Assembly: GCF_050281185.1 (NCBI RefSeq)
Contig: NZ_JBNNWS010000007.1
Span: 124,001-188,000, forward strand
Direction of reading: 5' to 3'
Source: Heyndrickxia sp050281185
GTDB lineage: Bacteria > Bacillota > Bacilli > Bacillales > Bacillaceae_C
Length of the DNA: 64,000 bases
Of this stretch, positions 57,161-64,000 are shown one piece after another. The notes under the pieces are model-generated. The model saw only the letters and a program-made list of their open reading frames with translations, was not told the DNA's origin and made no database searches. Numbering within the stretch: the first letter of the stretch is position 1; the number at the start of each line of letters is the position of its first letter. Made by a program: the position numbers and the translations under genes.

Positions 57161-59296
57161 TTGCTTAATCAAGCGAAGGAAATTTTGCGTACATATTTTG
57201 GCTATGATGAATTTCGTAATGGACAAACTGCAATTATTGAACAGGTACTTGAAGGGAAAGATACAGTTGCTATTATGCCAACAGGTGGGGGAAAGTCTAT
57301 TTGTTATCAAGTCCCTGCATTGATGCTGCCTGGTGTAACGATCGTGATTTCTCCCTTAATATCCTTGATGAAGGATCAAGTTGATGCATTGAAAAATGCG
57401 GGAATATCCGCAACCTTTATTAATAGTTCCATTAGCGGTAATGAAATGCAGGAACGATTAAAAGGGATTGCCTCTGGTGAATTTAAGCTGCTATATATTG
57501 CTCCTGAACGGTTAGAAGCCCCTTCCTTTATTGAACTTTTAAACCAGATTACGGTCTCAATGGTGGCCATCGATGAGGCTCATTGTATTTCACAATGGGG
57601 ACATGACTTTCGCCCAAGCTATTTATTGATTAAAAAGTTTATCCATTTCATACAGCCTAAACCTATTATCTTAGCATTAACAGCGACAGCTACACCTAAT
57701 GTTAAAGAGGATATTTGTGAATTACTCGATATCCCTTTGCAAAATGTTGTACTCACTGGATTTGGAAGGGATAACTTGATTTTCAAGGTAGTAAAAGGGC
57801 AGGATCGCGATTTGTTTTTGGAAGAGTATATAAAGAAAAACAATCTTCAAGCGGGAATTATCTATGCTGCTACTCGAAAAGAGGTAGAACGATTATATCT
57901 TCAGCTAAAGAAAAAAGGGATCCAAGTCGGTAAATACCATGCTGGTATGTCAGAGCAGGATAGAAATGAAAATCAAGAGCAATTTTTATATGATAATCTC
58001 AATGTTATGGTAGCGACCAGCGCATTTGGAATGGGCATAAATAAATCAAATGTGCGTTATGTTGTTCACTATCATATTCCAAGAAATATGGAAGCATATT
58101 ATCAAGAAGCAGGCAGGGCTGGGCGTGATGGGGTAGACAGTGAATGTATATTAATGTTTGCTGCACAGGATGTTCATATCCAAAAGTTCTTGATCGATCA
58201 GTCTGAAATGGATGGAGAGCGAAAAGAATACGAATATGCTAAACTGCAAAAAATGATTAGCTATTGCCATACGGAATCCTGTTTTCAAAAATATATATTG
58301 GAGTATTTTGGTGAAGAGAATGCGGAAGAATGCCGCAAATGTGGAAATTGTACCGATGAACGTATCCAAGTCGATGTAACTAGGGAAGCCCAAATGGTTT
58401 TATCTTGTATTAAGCGAATGAATGAAAGGTTTGGAAAAACGTTTGTTACGAAGGTATTAACTGGTTCTTCTGATAAAAAAATCATAAGCTTTGGGTTTAA
58501 TAAGCTATCAACCTATGGGATTATGAGAGAAAAGACACAAAAGGAAGTTAATGAGCTTATTGATTTTCTAACTGCAGAAGGTTATTTACGTCCAACAGAT
58601 GGTCAATACCCCGTTCTTATGCTAACGAACCAAGCTGCCCGTGTGCTCCGCGGTGAGGAGGCTGTGTTAAGGAAAGAAAGCGTAAAAGTGAAACAGTTGA
58701 TTGAAGATAACCAGCTATTTGAACAATTAAGGCAGTTACGAAGAGAAATTGCCGAAAAAGAAAAAGTACCTCCGTATATTATTTTCTCAGATCAAACATT
58801 AAAGGAAATGAGTGCAAAGCTTCCATCTTCCAAAAATGAGCTATTACAAATTAAAGGTGTTGGGGAGAGAAAGCTGGAGCAATATGGTAATGATGTGCTA
58901 TCAGTTATCCTTAGTTACTGTGAGCAAAATAGTATTGTAGTAGAGAAAAATGAAAGTCCGGTTATTATAAAGCAGGGAATGAAAAAAGAAGATAAAGAAA
59001 AAAGCCATCATACAACACTTTCTTTATTACAGCAAGGTTTATCGATTGAAGAAATAGCAGTTAAAAGGGAAATGATAGAAAGGACGATTGAAAGTCATCT
59101 AATTAAATGTGGTGAGGAAGGCTTTACGATTGATTGGGATCAGTTTATTCCTGATCAGTATGAGCATTTGATTGAAGAAGCGGTGAATCAGGCAGATTCT
59201 GAAAGATTAACACCGATTAAAGCACTTTTACCAGAAGAAGTAAGCTTTTTTATGATTCGTGCTTTTTTACAGAGGAAGAAAGAGCAAACAGTATAA
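57161..59296 (+). CDS. recQ: ATP-dependent DNA helicase RecQ
   Basis: A 711-aa RecQ. The helicase core shows motif 0 YFGYDEFRNGQ, Walker A MPTGGGKS (Lys45), motif II DEAH, SQWGHDFRPSY, ALTATATP and domain-2 IIYAATRKE, MVATSAFGMGINK and YQEAGRAGRDG. The zinc-binding cysteines are CFQKYILEYF...CRKCGNC near 380-402. RQC follows, then HRDC near 520-600 (LRQLRREIAEKEKVPPYIIF), and a C-terminal helical extension (LSLLQQGLSIEEIAVKREM) as in longer Bacillus RecQ proteins. TTG start behind AAGGAGG. It unwinds DNA in recombination repair. Confidence 0.92.
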   Translation: MLNQAKEILRTYFGYDEFRNGQTAIIEQVLEGKDTVAIMPTGGGKSICYQVPALMLPGVTIVISPLISLMKDQVDALKNAGISATFINSSISGNEMQERLKGIASGEFKLLYIAPERLEAPSFIELLNQITVSMVAIDEAHCISQWGHDFRPSYLLIKKFIHFIQPKPIILALTATATPNVKEDICELLDIPLQNVVLTGFGRDNLIFKVVKGQDRDLFLEEYIKKNNLQAGIIYAATRKEVERLYLQLKKKGIQVGKYHAGMSEQDRNENQEQFLYDNLNVMVATSAFGMGINKSNVRYVVHYHIPRNMEAYYQEAGRAGRDGVDSECILMFAAQDVHIQKFLIDQSEMDGERKEYEYAKLQKMISYCHTESCFQKYILEYFGEENAEECRKCGNCTDERIQVDVTREAQMVLSCIKRMNERFGKTFVTKVLTGSSDKKIISFGFNKLSTYGIMREKTQKEVNELIDFLTAEGYLRPTDGQYPVLMLTNQAARVLRGEEAVLRKESVKVKQLIEDNQLFEQLRQLRREIAEKEKVPPYIIFSDQTLKEMSAKLPSSKNELLQIKGVGERKLEQYGNDVLSVILSYCEQNSIVVEKNESPVIIKQGMKKEDKEKSHHTTLSLLQQGLSIEEIAVKREMIERTIESHLIKCGEEGFTIDWDQFIPDQYEHLIEEAVNQADSERLTPIKALLPEEVSFFMIRAFLQRKKEQTV

Positions 59297-59305
59297 ATCT
59301 GTACT

Positions 59306-59490
59306 TTGGGGACACTAGATCCGTTATTGTGACAAAATGAGCTAATTCCTTATGTTTGCGGACAAAGATTCCGCTATTTTATAAAAAAGCAGTGATTTCC
59401 CTGTGTTTTTTCGTAAATAGCGTACTCAGTGTCCACTTAGCCCTTAAATTAGGGGAATTTAATAAAAATAACGGATTCAATGTCCGCATA
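59306..59490. repeat. Nested four-unit palindromic repeat, family D
   Basis: Four copies of a roughly 20-bp unit (GGACA-N4/5-TCCGYTATT) are arranged as two direct and two inverted. Direct units lie at 59310-59328 and 59360-59380, inverted ones at 59415-59434 and 59467-59485. Outer pairs with outer and inner with inner, so the 185-bp element can fold into a long double hairpin. It fills most of the gap behind recQ. It is non-coding. Confidence 0.75.
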
Positions 59491-59501
59491 TGATATAAAT
59501 T

Positions 59502-59537
59502 AATAACGCTCAAAGCGATAATTGAGCGTTATTTTTT
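59502..59537 (+). terminator. Terminator downstream of recQ and repeat D
   Basis: A perfect 12-bp stem AATAACGCTCAA / TTGAGCGTTATT followed by six T (TTTTTTG). Confidence 0.88.
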
Positions 59538-59637
59538 GTAAATTTATATACGTATTTTACTGTTTAAATACAGTGTTTTTTGATATTTTTTTAGAGTTCG
59601 GAACGAATTAATTTTTATTTGCTACCCTTTTAAAATT

Positions 59638-60321
59638 TTAAAGTACTTTATCATTTTCCCATTGGTAATTCCAAAATCTTTCGTTTTGCAGCCAGGCGAC
59701 TGTTTCGGGATCTTTTTGTTTTAATTTTTCTTCACGGTCTGCTATCATCCAAGCAGTTTGCGAAATATGAGCTTTCATGGCGCCAATTTTTTGGTCAATC
59801 ACCGAACTTACATCATTGATTACGTCTGGCGGTCCAATTTCATCCTCATGATTATTTGAAAAGGCTACACAATGAAGCTTTGGACGATTTTCCTTTGGTA
59901 TGCGTCTGACAGCTCGGACGACAGCCCTGCCTGTTGCTTCATGATCGGGATGGACGGAGTAACCTGGATAGAAAGTAATGATAAGAGATGGATTCAATTC
60001 TTCAATGAGATTGGCCATCATTTTTATTAGCTTTTCATCATCTTCAAATTCAACCGTTTTATCACGAAGCCCCATCATTCGCAGGTCCTGGATTCCCATT
60101 ACTTCAGCAGCTTTTTGGAGTTCCTTCTTACGAACATTAGGGAGTGTTTCTCTTGTTGCAAAAGGTGGATTTCCTAAATTTCTTCCCATTTCCCCAAGTG
60201 TGAGGCATGCGTAGGTGACAGGAGTTCCGTTCTTTACATGTGTTGAGATCGTACCGGAAACTCCAAATGCTTCATCATCAGGATGGGGAAACACGACTAA
60301 TACTTGGCGTTCTTTTTCCAT
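59638..60321 (-). CDS. bshB2: Bacillithiol biosynthesis deacetylase BshB2
   Basis: A 227-aa PIG-L/LmbE zinc deacetylase with canonical FPHPDDEAFG (residues 11-20) and SVHPDHEATG (near 122-131). It matches BshB2 (YojG) of bacilli, which deacetylates GlcNAc-malate or the bacillithiol-S-conjugates. GEMGRNLGNPPFATRETLPNV is a family signature. The ATG follows AAAGGAG. It is downstream of the yojF homologue, 32 bases apart, as in B. subtilis yojF-yojG. Confidence 0.88.
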   Translation of the reverse strand: MEKERQVLVVFPHPDDEAFGVSGTISTHVKNGTPVTYACLTLGEMGRNLGNPPFATRETLPNVRKKELQKAAEVMGIQDLRMMGLRDKTVEFEDDEKLIKMMANLIEELNPSLIITFYPGYSVHPDHEATGRAVVRAVRRIPKENRPKLHCVAFSNNHEDEIGPPDVINDVSSVIDQKIGAMKAHISQTAWMIADREEKLKQKDPETVAWLQNERFWNYQWENDKVL

Positions 60322-60353
60322 TTTATAAAAACTCCTTTCTAGATTCTGGTGAA

Positions 60354-60701
60354 TTATTCAAACGGTGTTTCACTAATTTCAAGTGCCACTGCTAATTTTC
60401 CATCATAGCCATGACCGGCGAGAAGCAATCGACCTAAATCATCTATTTCAAAATGTGTTAATCCTTCTGCATAAATCCATCCAATAGCTAATTTTAAGCC
60501 GACTCTAAATGGACCATCACCAATAATTTTGCCATGATCATAGTTTACCTGGGCATTTCGAATGTAAGCTCCAGCCGAAAAGAAAGATTCATTAAAATGA
60601 GAGGCATAAGCCCCATTTGTTGTTTCTAAATGTATATAAACCGTCTTGCCGGATAACTCATTTATCTTTTCTTGAACAGCAGAGATGTTAATAGGCTCCA
60701 C
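60354..60701 (-). CDS. yojF: YojF-family protein (DUF1806)
   Basis: A 115-aa protein of the DUF1806/YojF family, whose function is not established but which is constantly paired with bshB2. Conserved-looking blocks are VYIHLETTNGAYASHF, FFSAGAYIRNAQVNY and GDGPFRVGLKLAIGWIYAEG. GTG start with AGGAGG 8 bases upstream. It forms a two-gene operon with bshB2. Confidence 0.85.
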   Translation of the reverse strand: MEPINISAVQEKINELSGKTVYIHLETTNGAYASHFNESFFSAGAYIRNAQVNYDHGKIIGDGPFRVGLKLAIGWIYAEGLTHFEIDDLGRLLLAGHGYDGKLAVALEISETPFE

Positions 60702-60840
60702 TAAAAAAACCTCCTCATTTTATGGATGTTGGACATAAATAGTATCAAAATAAGTATGTGATTATTTTACTAAAAATAGTAAAAGAATGCGAAGAGATTG
60801 CTTTTGAAAGATCTGTTTATCATCAAAAAGCATAAATAAT

Positions 60841-60872
60841 AAAAGAAATTGGCACTGTCGCCAATTTCTTTT
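60841..60872. terminator. Symmetrical terminator of pdxK
   Basis: AAAAGAAATTGGC / GCCAATTTCTTTT, a perfect 13-bp stem, 25 bases beyond the pdxK stop, with flanking A/T tracts on both sides. Confidence 0.88.
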
Positions 60873-60896
60873 AATCTGAACTCTGTATTATTTTTC

Positions 60897-61712
60897 TTAT
60901 TTATTCGCAACAAAGCGTGTATAAGCCCCATGCATAACTGGTCCAACATATTGGTTTAATTTAAATCCATGTTCAATAGCAGCTGATACAAATTTTTTAG
61001 CAGTAGATACAGCTTCTTTTACTGAGCTCCCTTTAGCAAGCTCTGCAGTAATGGCAGCTGCAAAAGTACATCCTGCACCATGATTATAGGTAGTTTCGAA
61101 TTTTTCACCTTCAAGAAGTGTGAAATCTTTTCCGTCATAGAATAAATCAACAGCTTTCTCATGAACGAGCTGCTTACCACCTTTAATTACAACATTTTTC
61201 GCACCTAAGTCATGAATTTTCACGGCAGCTTCTTTCATATCCTCAATCGTTTTAATCGGTCCTGTCTTCGCTAACTGCCCAGCTTCAAATAGATTCGGAG
61301 TAACGATGGTTGCACGTGGTACTAATAGTTCACGCATGGCATCAGTGTTTTCAGGTTGTAGAACTTCATCTTCCCCTTTACAAACCATAACAGGGTCAAT
61401 GACAACTTTATCAAGCTTGTGCTCATCAATTTTGCGAGCAGCTAACTCAATGATTTCTACAGAACCAAGCATTCCAGTTTTCATTGCATCGATTCCAACT
61501 GAAAGGATCGTTTCCAATTGTGGGTCAACGGTTTTTACATCAATTGGAAACACATTATGATGCCAGTCATTATTAGGATCCATTGTGACAATGGATGTTA
61601 AGGCAGTCATTCCGTAAACACCAAGTTCTTGGAATGTTTTTAAATCAGCTTGAATTCCAGCTCCGCCACTAGAATCTGATCCTGCAAGAGTTAAGGTTTT
61701 TTTCAATGTCAT
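60897..61712 (-). CDS. pdxK: Pyridoxine/pyridoxal/pyridoxamine kinase (PdxK, ThiD-like)
   Basis: A 271-aa ribokinase-fold kinase, the same length as B. subtilis PdxK and clearly orthologous: LTLAGSDSSGGAGIQADLKT (7-26), GMTALTSIVTMDPNN, DAMKTGMLGSVEIIELAA, VVIDPVMVCKGEDEVL and the anion hole HGAGCTFAAAITAELAKG. It phosphorylates B6 vitamers and, to some degree, hydroxymethylpyrimidine. ATG 61712 (GGAGGAAG, 7 bases upstream) is correct; the frame open to 61811 gives an implausible 33-residue extension. Inverted repeats lie in the upstream region. Confidence 0.88.
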   Translation of the reverse strand: MTLKKTLTLAGSDSSGGAGIQADLKTFQELGVYGMTALTSIVTMDPNNDWHHNVFPIDVKTVDPQLETILSVGIDAMKTGMLGSVEIIELAARKIDEHKLDKVVIDPVMVCKGEDEVLQPENTDAMRELLVPRATIVTPNLFEAGQLAKTGPIKTIEDMKEAAVKIHDLGAKNVVIKGGKQLVHEKAVDLFYDGKDFTLLEGEKFETTYNHGAGCTFAAAITAELAKGSSVKEAVSTAKKFVSAAIEHGFKLNQYVGPVMHGAYTRFVANK

Positions 61713-61784
61713 GAACACTTCCTCCTCAATCAACGCAAAGATGAATATACTAAATAATCTCTTTTTTAGGATATACCAAGAATC

Positions 61785-61812
61785 GATGGATGACAAATGG
61801 ATTTCATCCATC
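61785..61812. promoter_or_regulatory. Inverted repeat upstream of pdxK
   Basis: GATGGATGA (61785-61793) and TCATCCATC (61804-61812) are perfect 9-bp arms separated by 10 bases, 73 bp before the pdxK start. Possible operator or leader hairpin. Confidence 0.4.
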
Positions 61813-61898
61813 TATAAACCTACACCATAAAAAAGAAGGAATTAAACTTGAAGTTTTTTTAAAATAGGTCATCTTGTATTAAAACGCGTCATACAAAA

Positions 61899-61924
61899 AG
61901 CTCATCTACATATGTAGATGAGCT
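61899..61924 (-). terminator. Perfect 26-bp palindrome, terminator-like on the minus strand
   Basis: AGCTCATCTACAT/ATGTAGATGAGCT has no loop other than the centre. TTTTTG follows it on the minus strand, and ATTAAAAGG on the plus strand. It would stop minus-strand transcription entering pdxK, or act as an attenuator in a long pdxK leader. Confidence 0.55.
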
Positions 61925-62018
61925 ATTAAAAGGGGGGATCATCGTCTTTATTTAGTATGGACAAATTCTTTCAAACTATACATAAAAGTTTAAAAGAGAG
62001 ATAATTTTTCAAAAACTC

Positions 62019-62047
62019 TTTACTTTAGAAAGCAAACCGTATAGAAT
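62019..62047 (+). promoter_or_regulatory. Promoter before the 24-codon ORF
   Basis: TTTACT (62019-62024), 17 bp, TAGAAT (62042-62047). Confidence 0.5.
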
Positions 62048-62089
62048 ACAGTTATAAATATCAAGCATTTCCAAAGGAGGTAATGTATT

Positions 62090-62164
62090 ATGGAAAAATT
62101 TCAATTTCAATCTCACATTAATTTCATAATGCAGTCCATGGGAAATGTTAAATGTAGTTTCTAA
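62090..62164 (+). CDS. Possible 24-aa microprotein
   Basis: ATG 62090 follows a textbook AAAGGAGG at 8 bases and a plausible promoter. The product MEKFQFQSHINFIMQSMGNV ends KCSF. A hairpin terminator follows about 55 bases after the stop, so the unit looks like a complete tiny gene. No family is recognised. It could also be a leader peptide for rsgA or an RNA gene whose ribosome site is incidental. Confidence 0.45.
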   Translation: MEKFQFQSHINFIMQSMGNVKCSF

Positions 62165-62218
62165 TGTTCTATAATAATAGGATTTTATTATTTCTCTAAT
62201 TATTTATGTAAATCAAAC

Positions 62219-62254
62219 AACCATGGGCTGCGATTGATCAGTTTATGGTTTTTT
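62219..62254 (+). terminator. Terminator after the 24-codon ORF
   Basis: AACCAT and inner CTG pair with CAG and ATGGTT, followed by TTTTA. Confidence 0.6.
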
Positions 62255-62264
62255 ATTTTGATTA

Positions 62265-62293
62265 AAACCGTATTCGATACGGTTTATTTTTTT
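62265..62293 (+). terminator. Terminator-like hairpin in the rsgA leader
   Basis: A perfect 9-bp stem AAACCGTAT-tcg-ATACGGTTT followed by ATTTTTTT, ending 25 bases before the rsgA start. With no promoter obvious between it and rsgA, it may act as an attenuator. Confidence 0.7.
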
Positions 62294-62317
62294 ACATGAA
62301 AATTGGAGGAAATACAT

Positions 62318-63373
62318 TTGAACATACAAAAATTAGGTTGGAATCAATTTTTTGAAGAAGCATTTGAAGAATATAAACAACAAGGATTCGCTGTGGGAAG
62401 AGTCACTTTAGAGCATAAAAAAATATATCGGGTTGCATCTGAACATGGTGAGATGCTAGCAGAAGTTTCTGGGAAACTTCGTTTTAACGCAATAGAGCGT
62501 CAAGATTATCCTGCGGTAGGAGATTGGGTCGTTATCACCCCAAGGCCGGAGGAACAAAAGGCAACAATCCATGCCATACTGCCTCGCAAAAGTAAATTTT
62601 CAAGAAAAGCGGCGGGAGCAACAATGGACGAACAAATTGTTGCAACAAATGTCGATACGATATTTCTAGTGAATGCATTAAATGCAGACTTCAATATACG
62701 CAGGATTGAGAGATATGTATTAACAGCTTGGGAAAGTGGTGCAAACCCAGTCATCATTCTAAATAAAGTGGATTTATGTGAGAATGTCGAAGAAAAGATC
62801 CAAGAGGTTGATTCTGTTGCATTTGGTGTTCCCATCCATGCCGTCAGTGCCGAACAAAATATAGGAATGGATCAGCTTGACCCATATATTTATGAAGGTC
62901 AAACCATTGCATTGCTCGGTTCATCTGGTGTTGGGAAGTCAACATTGACCAATACTTTACTTGGCGATTTTAAGCAGGAGGTACAAACGGTTCGTGAAGG
63001 GGATGACCGTGGGAGACATACGACAACCCATCGTGAATTAGTTGTATTAGAGGATGGTGGTATTTTAATTGATACACCAGGAATGCGTGAGCTCCAGCTA
63101 TGGGATGCAGATGAAGGGTTCAGTCAAAGTTTCTCTGATATAGAAATTTTAGCTGACAACTGTCGTTTTAGGGATTGTTCGCATAAATCAGAACCTGGAT
63201 GTGCTGTCCAAACCGCGATTTCAGAAGGTACATTAGATAAAAGTAGATACGCAAGCTATGTAAAGCTTCAAAGAGAGCTTGCATTTTTAGAGCGAAAGGA
63301 AAATCGCCAGGCAAGGCTTGCTGAAAAAGCAAAATCGAAACAGATGTCTAGTTCTCAAAAAAAGAATAAATAA
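62318..63373 (+). CDS. rsgA: Ribosome small-subunit-dependent GTPase A
   Basis: A 351-aa circularly permuted GTPase: an OB-fold at about 30-100, then G4 NKVD (near 148), G1 GSSGVGKST (near 206-214), G2 and G3 DTPGMREL (near 252-259). A C-terminal zinc knuckle follows (CRFRDCSHKSEPGC). It helps mature the 30S subunit. It is longer than the usual Bacillus RsgA of about 298 aa and lies outside the prpC-prkC-rsgA cluster, so it is probably a second, paralogous copy. TTG 62318 has GGAGG 8 bases upstream; the frame open to 62303 begins in that site. Confidence 0.87.
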   Translation: MNIQKLGWNQFFEEAFEEYKQQGFAVGRVTLEHKKIYRVASEHGEMLAEVSGKLRFNAIERQDYPAVGDWVVITPRPEEQKATIHAILPRKSKFSRKAAGATMDEQIVATNVDTIFLVNALNADFNIRRIERYVLTAWESGANPVIILNKVDLCENVEEKIQEVDSVAFGVPIHAVSAEQNIGMDQLDPYIYEGQTIALLGSSGVGKSTLTNTLLGDFKQEVQTVREGDDRGRHTTTHRELVVLEDGGILIDTPGMRELQLWDADEGFSQSFSDIEILADNCRFRDCSHKSEPGCAVQTAISEGTLDKSRYASYVKLQRELAFLERKENRQARLAEKAKSKQMSSSQKKNK

Positions 63374-63387
63374 TAATCCATTATTAG

Positions 63388-63417
63388 AGGGGCTTAGCTG
63401 AAGAGTTAAGCCCCTTT
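63388..63417 (+). terminator. Terminator of rsgA
   Basis: AGGGGCTTA pairs with TAAGCCCCT, followed by TT and A-rich sequence. Strong stem, weak T-run. Confidence 0.75.
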
Positions 63418-63474
63418 AAAATTCTTGTATCTGATAATATACTATGGCTAAGAGTGGATAAGGAGAGAGGCTAA

Positions 63475-64000
63475 ATGATTAAGATATTATATATAGAAGA
63501 TGATTTAGAAATTGGTAAATGGGTTTCAGATGAATTACGTGAAAGAGGCTATCGTGTTAGTTGGCAGCAATCGGGGGATGGAGCAATAAACCAGATAAAG
63601 GAAATGGATATTGTTATACTCGATGTCATGCTCCCAGGATTAGACGGATTTTCTGTGGGAAAACGATTAAAAAAGGAAGCACCAGATGTACCAATTATGA
63701 TGCTTTCTGCACGTTCATCTGTTGATGATAAGCTGCAAGGATTAGAATTCGCGGATGATTATTTAACTAAACCATTTCATCCGGAAGAGCTGATCGCTAG
63801 AATAGAAGTTTTATTAAGGAGATTTCAAAGACAAGAACCAGAAAAAATCGAACTACAGCATTTAGTAGTGTTCCCAGCTGAAAACCGCATTATTGATCAG
63901 CGAACTGATGAGGAAATATTACTTACCGGAAAGCAATATCAGATCTTTCAATATTTCATAAAGCATCCAAATCAAATATTAACGAAAGAACAGCTGTATG
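63475..64000 (+). CDS. OmpR-family response regulator, 3'-truncated by the window edge
   Basis: 175 codons are visible from ATG 63475 (AAGGAGAGAGG upstream). The receiver domain has the acidic pair EDD (8-10), phospho-acceptor Asp in VILDVMLPGLDG near residue 51, the Ser in MLSARSS near 80 and Lys of DDYLTKPFHP near 100. The winged-helix domain begins at about 125 and reaches TGKQYQIFQYFIKHPNQILTKEQL at the edge. A histidine kinase probably follows outside the window. Confidence 0.92.
   Translation, partial: MIKILYIEDDLEIGKWVSDELRERGYRVSWQQSGDGAINQIKEMDIVILDVMLPGLDGFSVGKRLKKEAPDVPIMMLSARSSVDDKLQGLEFADDYLTKPFHPEELIARIEVLLRRFQRQEPEKIELQHLVVFPAENRIIDQRTDEEILLTGKQYQIFQYFIKHPNQILTKEQLY

Noticed and set aside
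1..64000. CRISPR array, tRNA or rRNA genes, integrase, phage or transposase genes
   Set aside because: No regular spacer-repeat pattern, no cloverleaf or rRNA sequence recognised by eye, and no protein of these classes in any frame. A tRNA scan and an IS search would settle this.

Overview
The window is a low-GC, densely coded stretch of a Bacillaceae chromosome, probably a spore-former from the Bacillus/Neobacillus/Cytobacillus range. The assignment rests on purine-rich Shine-Dalgarno sites (AAGGAGG), frequent GTG and TTG starts, and recognisable orthologues of B. subtilis YclNOPQ, AsnO, TcyP, BshB2, YojF, PdxK and NamZ/YbbC. Fur, CcpA (cre) and PhoP-like operator sequences support it. No tRNA, rRNA, CRISPR array, prophage or transposase gene was seen. 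Mobile-looking DNA is limited to short non-coding repeats.

Layout. 1-5.4 kb: end of an amino-acid ABC ATPase, shikimate kinase, and a Fur-controlled petrobactin-type siderophore importer (yclNOPQ). 5.6-12.2 kb: a DUF1646 transporter, a split ThrE-type threonine/serine exporter, a small lipoprotein whose start codon reads ATA, asparagine synthetase AsnO, a DEAD-box helicase and a 45-aa protein. 12.4-17.9 kb: a phosphonate-type ABC transporter (phnC-phnE-phnE, with phnD convergent) and a cytosolic 5'-nucleotidase. A PhoP-box-like repeat array lies between phnD and the nucleotidase. 18.3-27.4 kb: a four-helix protein resembling a duplicated ATP-synthase c subunit, cystine symporter TcyP, a CoA-transferase with a LytTR regulator, a GNAT, a coiled-coil protein, a DUF915 hydrolase, a tandem P-loop protein and a MalY/PatB lyase.

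27.5-53.0 kb is the centre of interest: about 25 kb of amino-sugar and peptidoglycan-fragment use. A cellobiose-type PTS (IIB, IIC, divergent IIA) with a GH4 enzyme sits beside mupG, murK, anmK and murQ. Behind a strong promoter with a cre site follow a tandem GNAT, a second murQ, an AmiE-like serine hydrolase, an atypical PIG-L protein and nagZ. A complete sugar ABC importer with its own ATPase, a YesL-type protein, namZ, a second tandem GNAT and a MurR/RpiR regulator come next, then a second SBP-permease-permease set. NagZ, the AmiE-like hydrolase and NamZ all lack signal peptides, whereas their B. subtilis counterparts are secreted. The inferred logic is import of large fragments followed by breakdown in the cytosol to MurNAc-6P, GlcNAc-6P and lactate.

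53.4-64 kb: threonine catabolism (kbl-tdh), an orphan PAS histidine kinase, RecQ, bacillithiol genes (bshB2, yojF), pyridoxal kinase, a possible 24-aa microprotein, a stand-alone RsgA and the start of an OmpR-family regulator cut by the window edge. Intergenic spaces carry at least five kinds of non-coding repeat or palindrome, two of them present as two copies.
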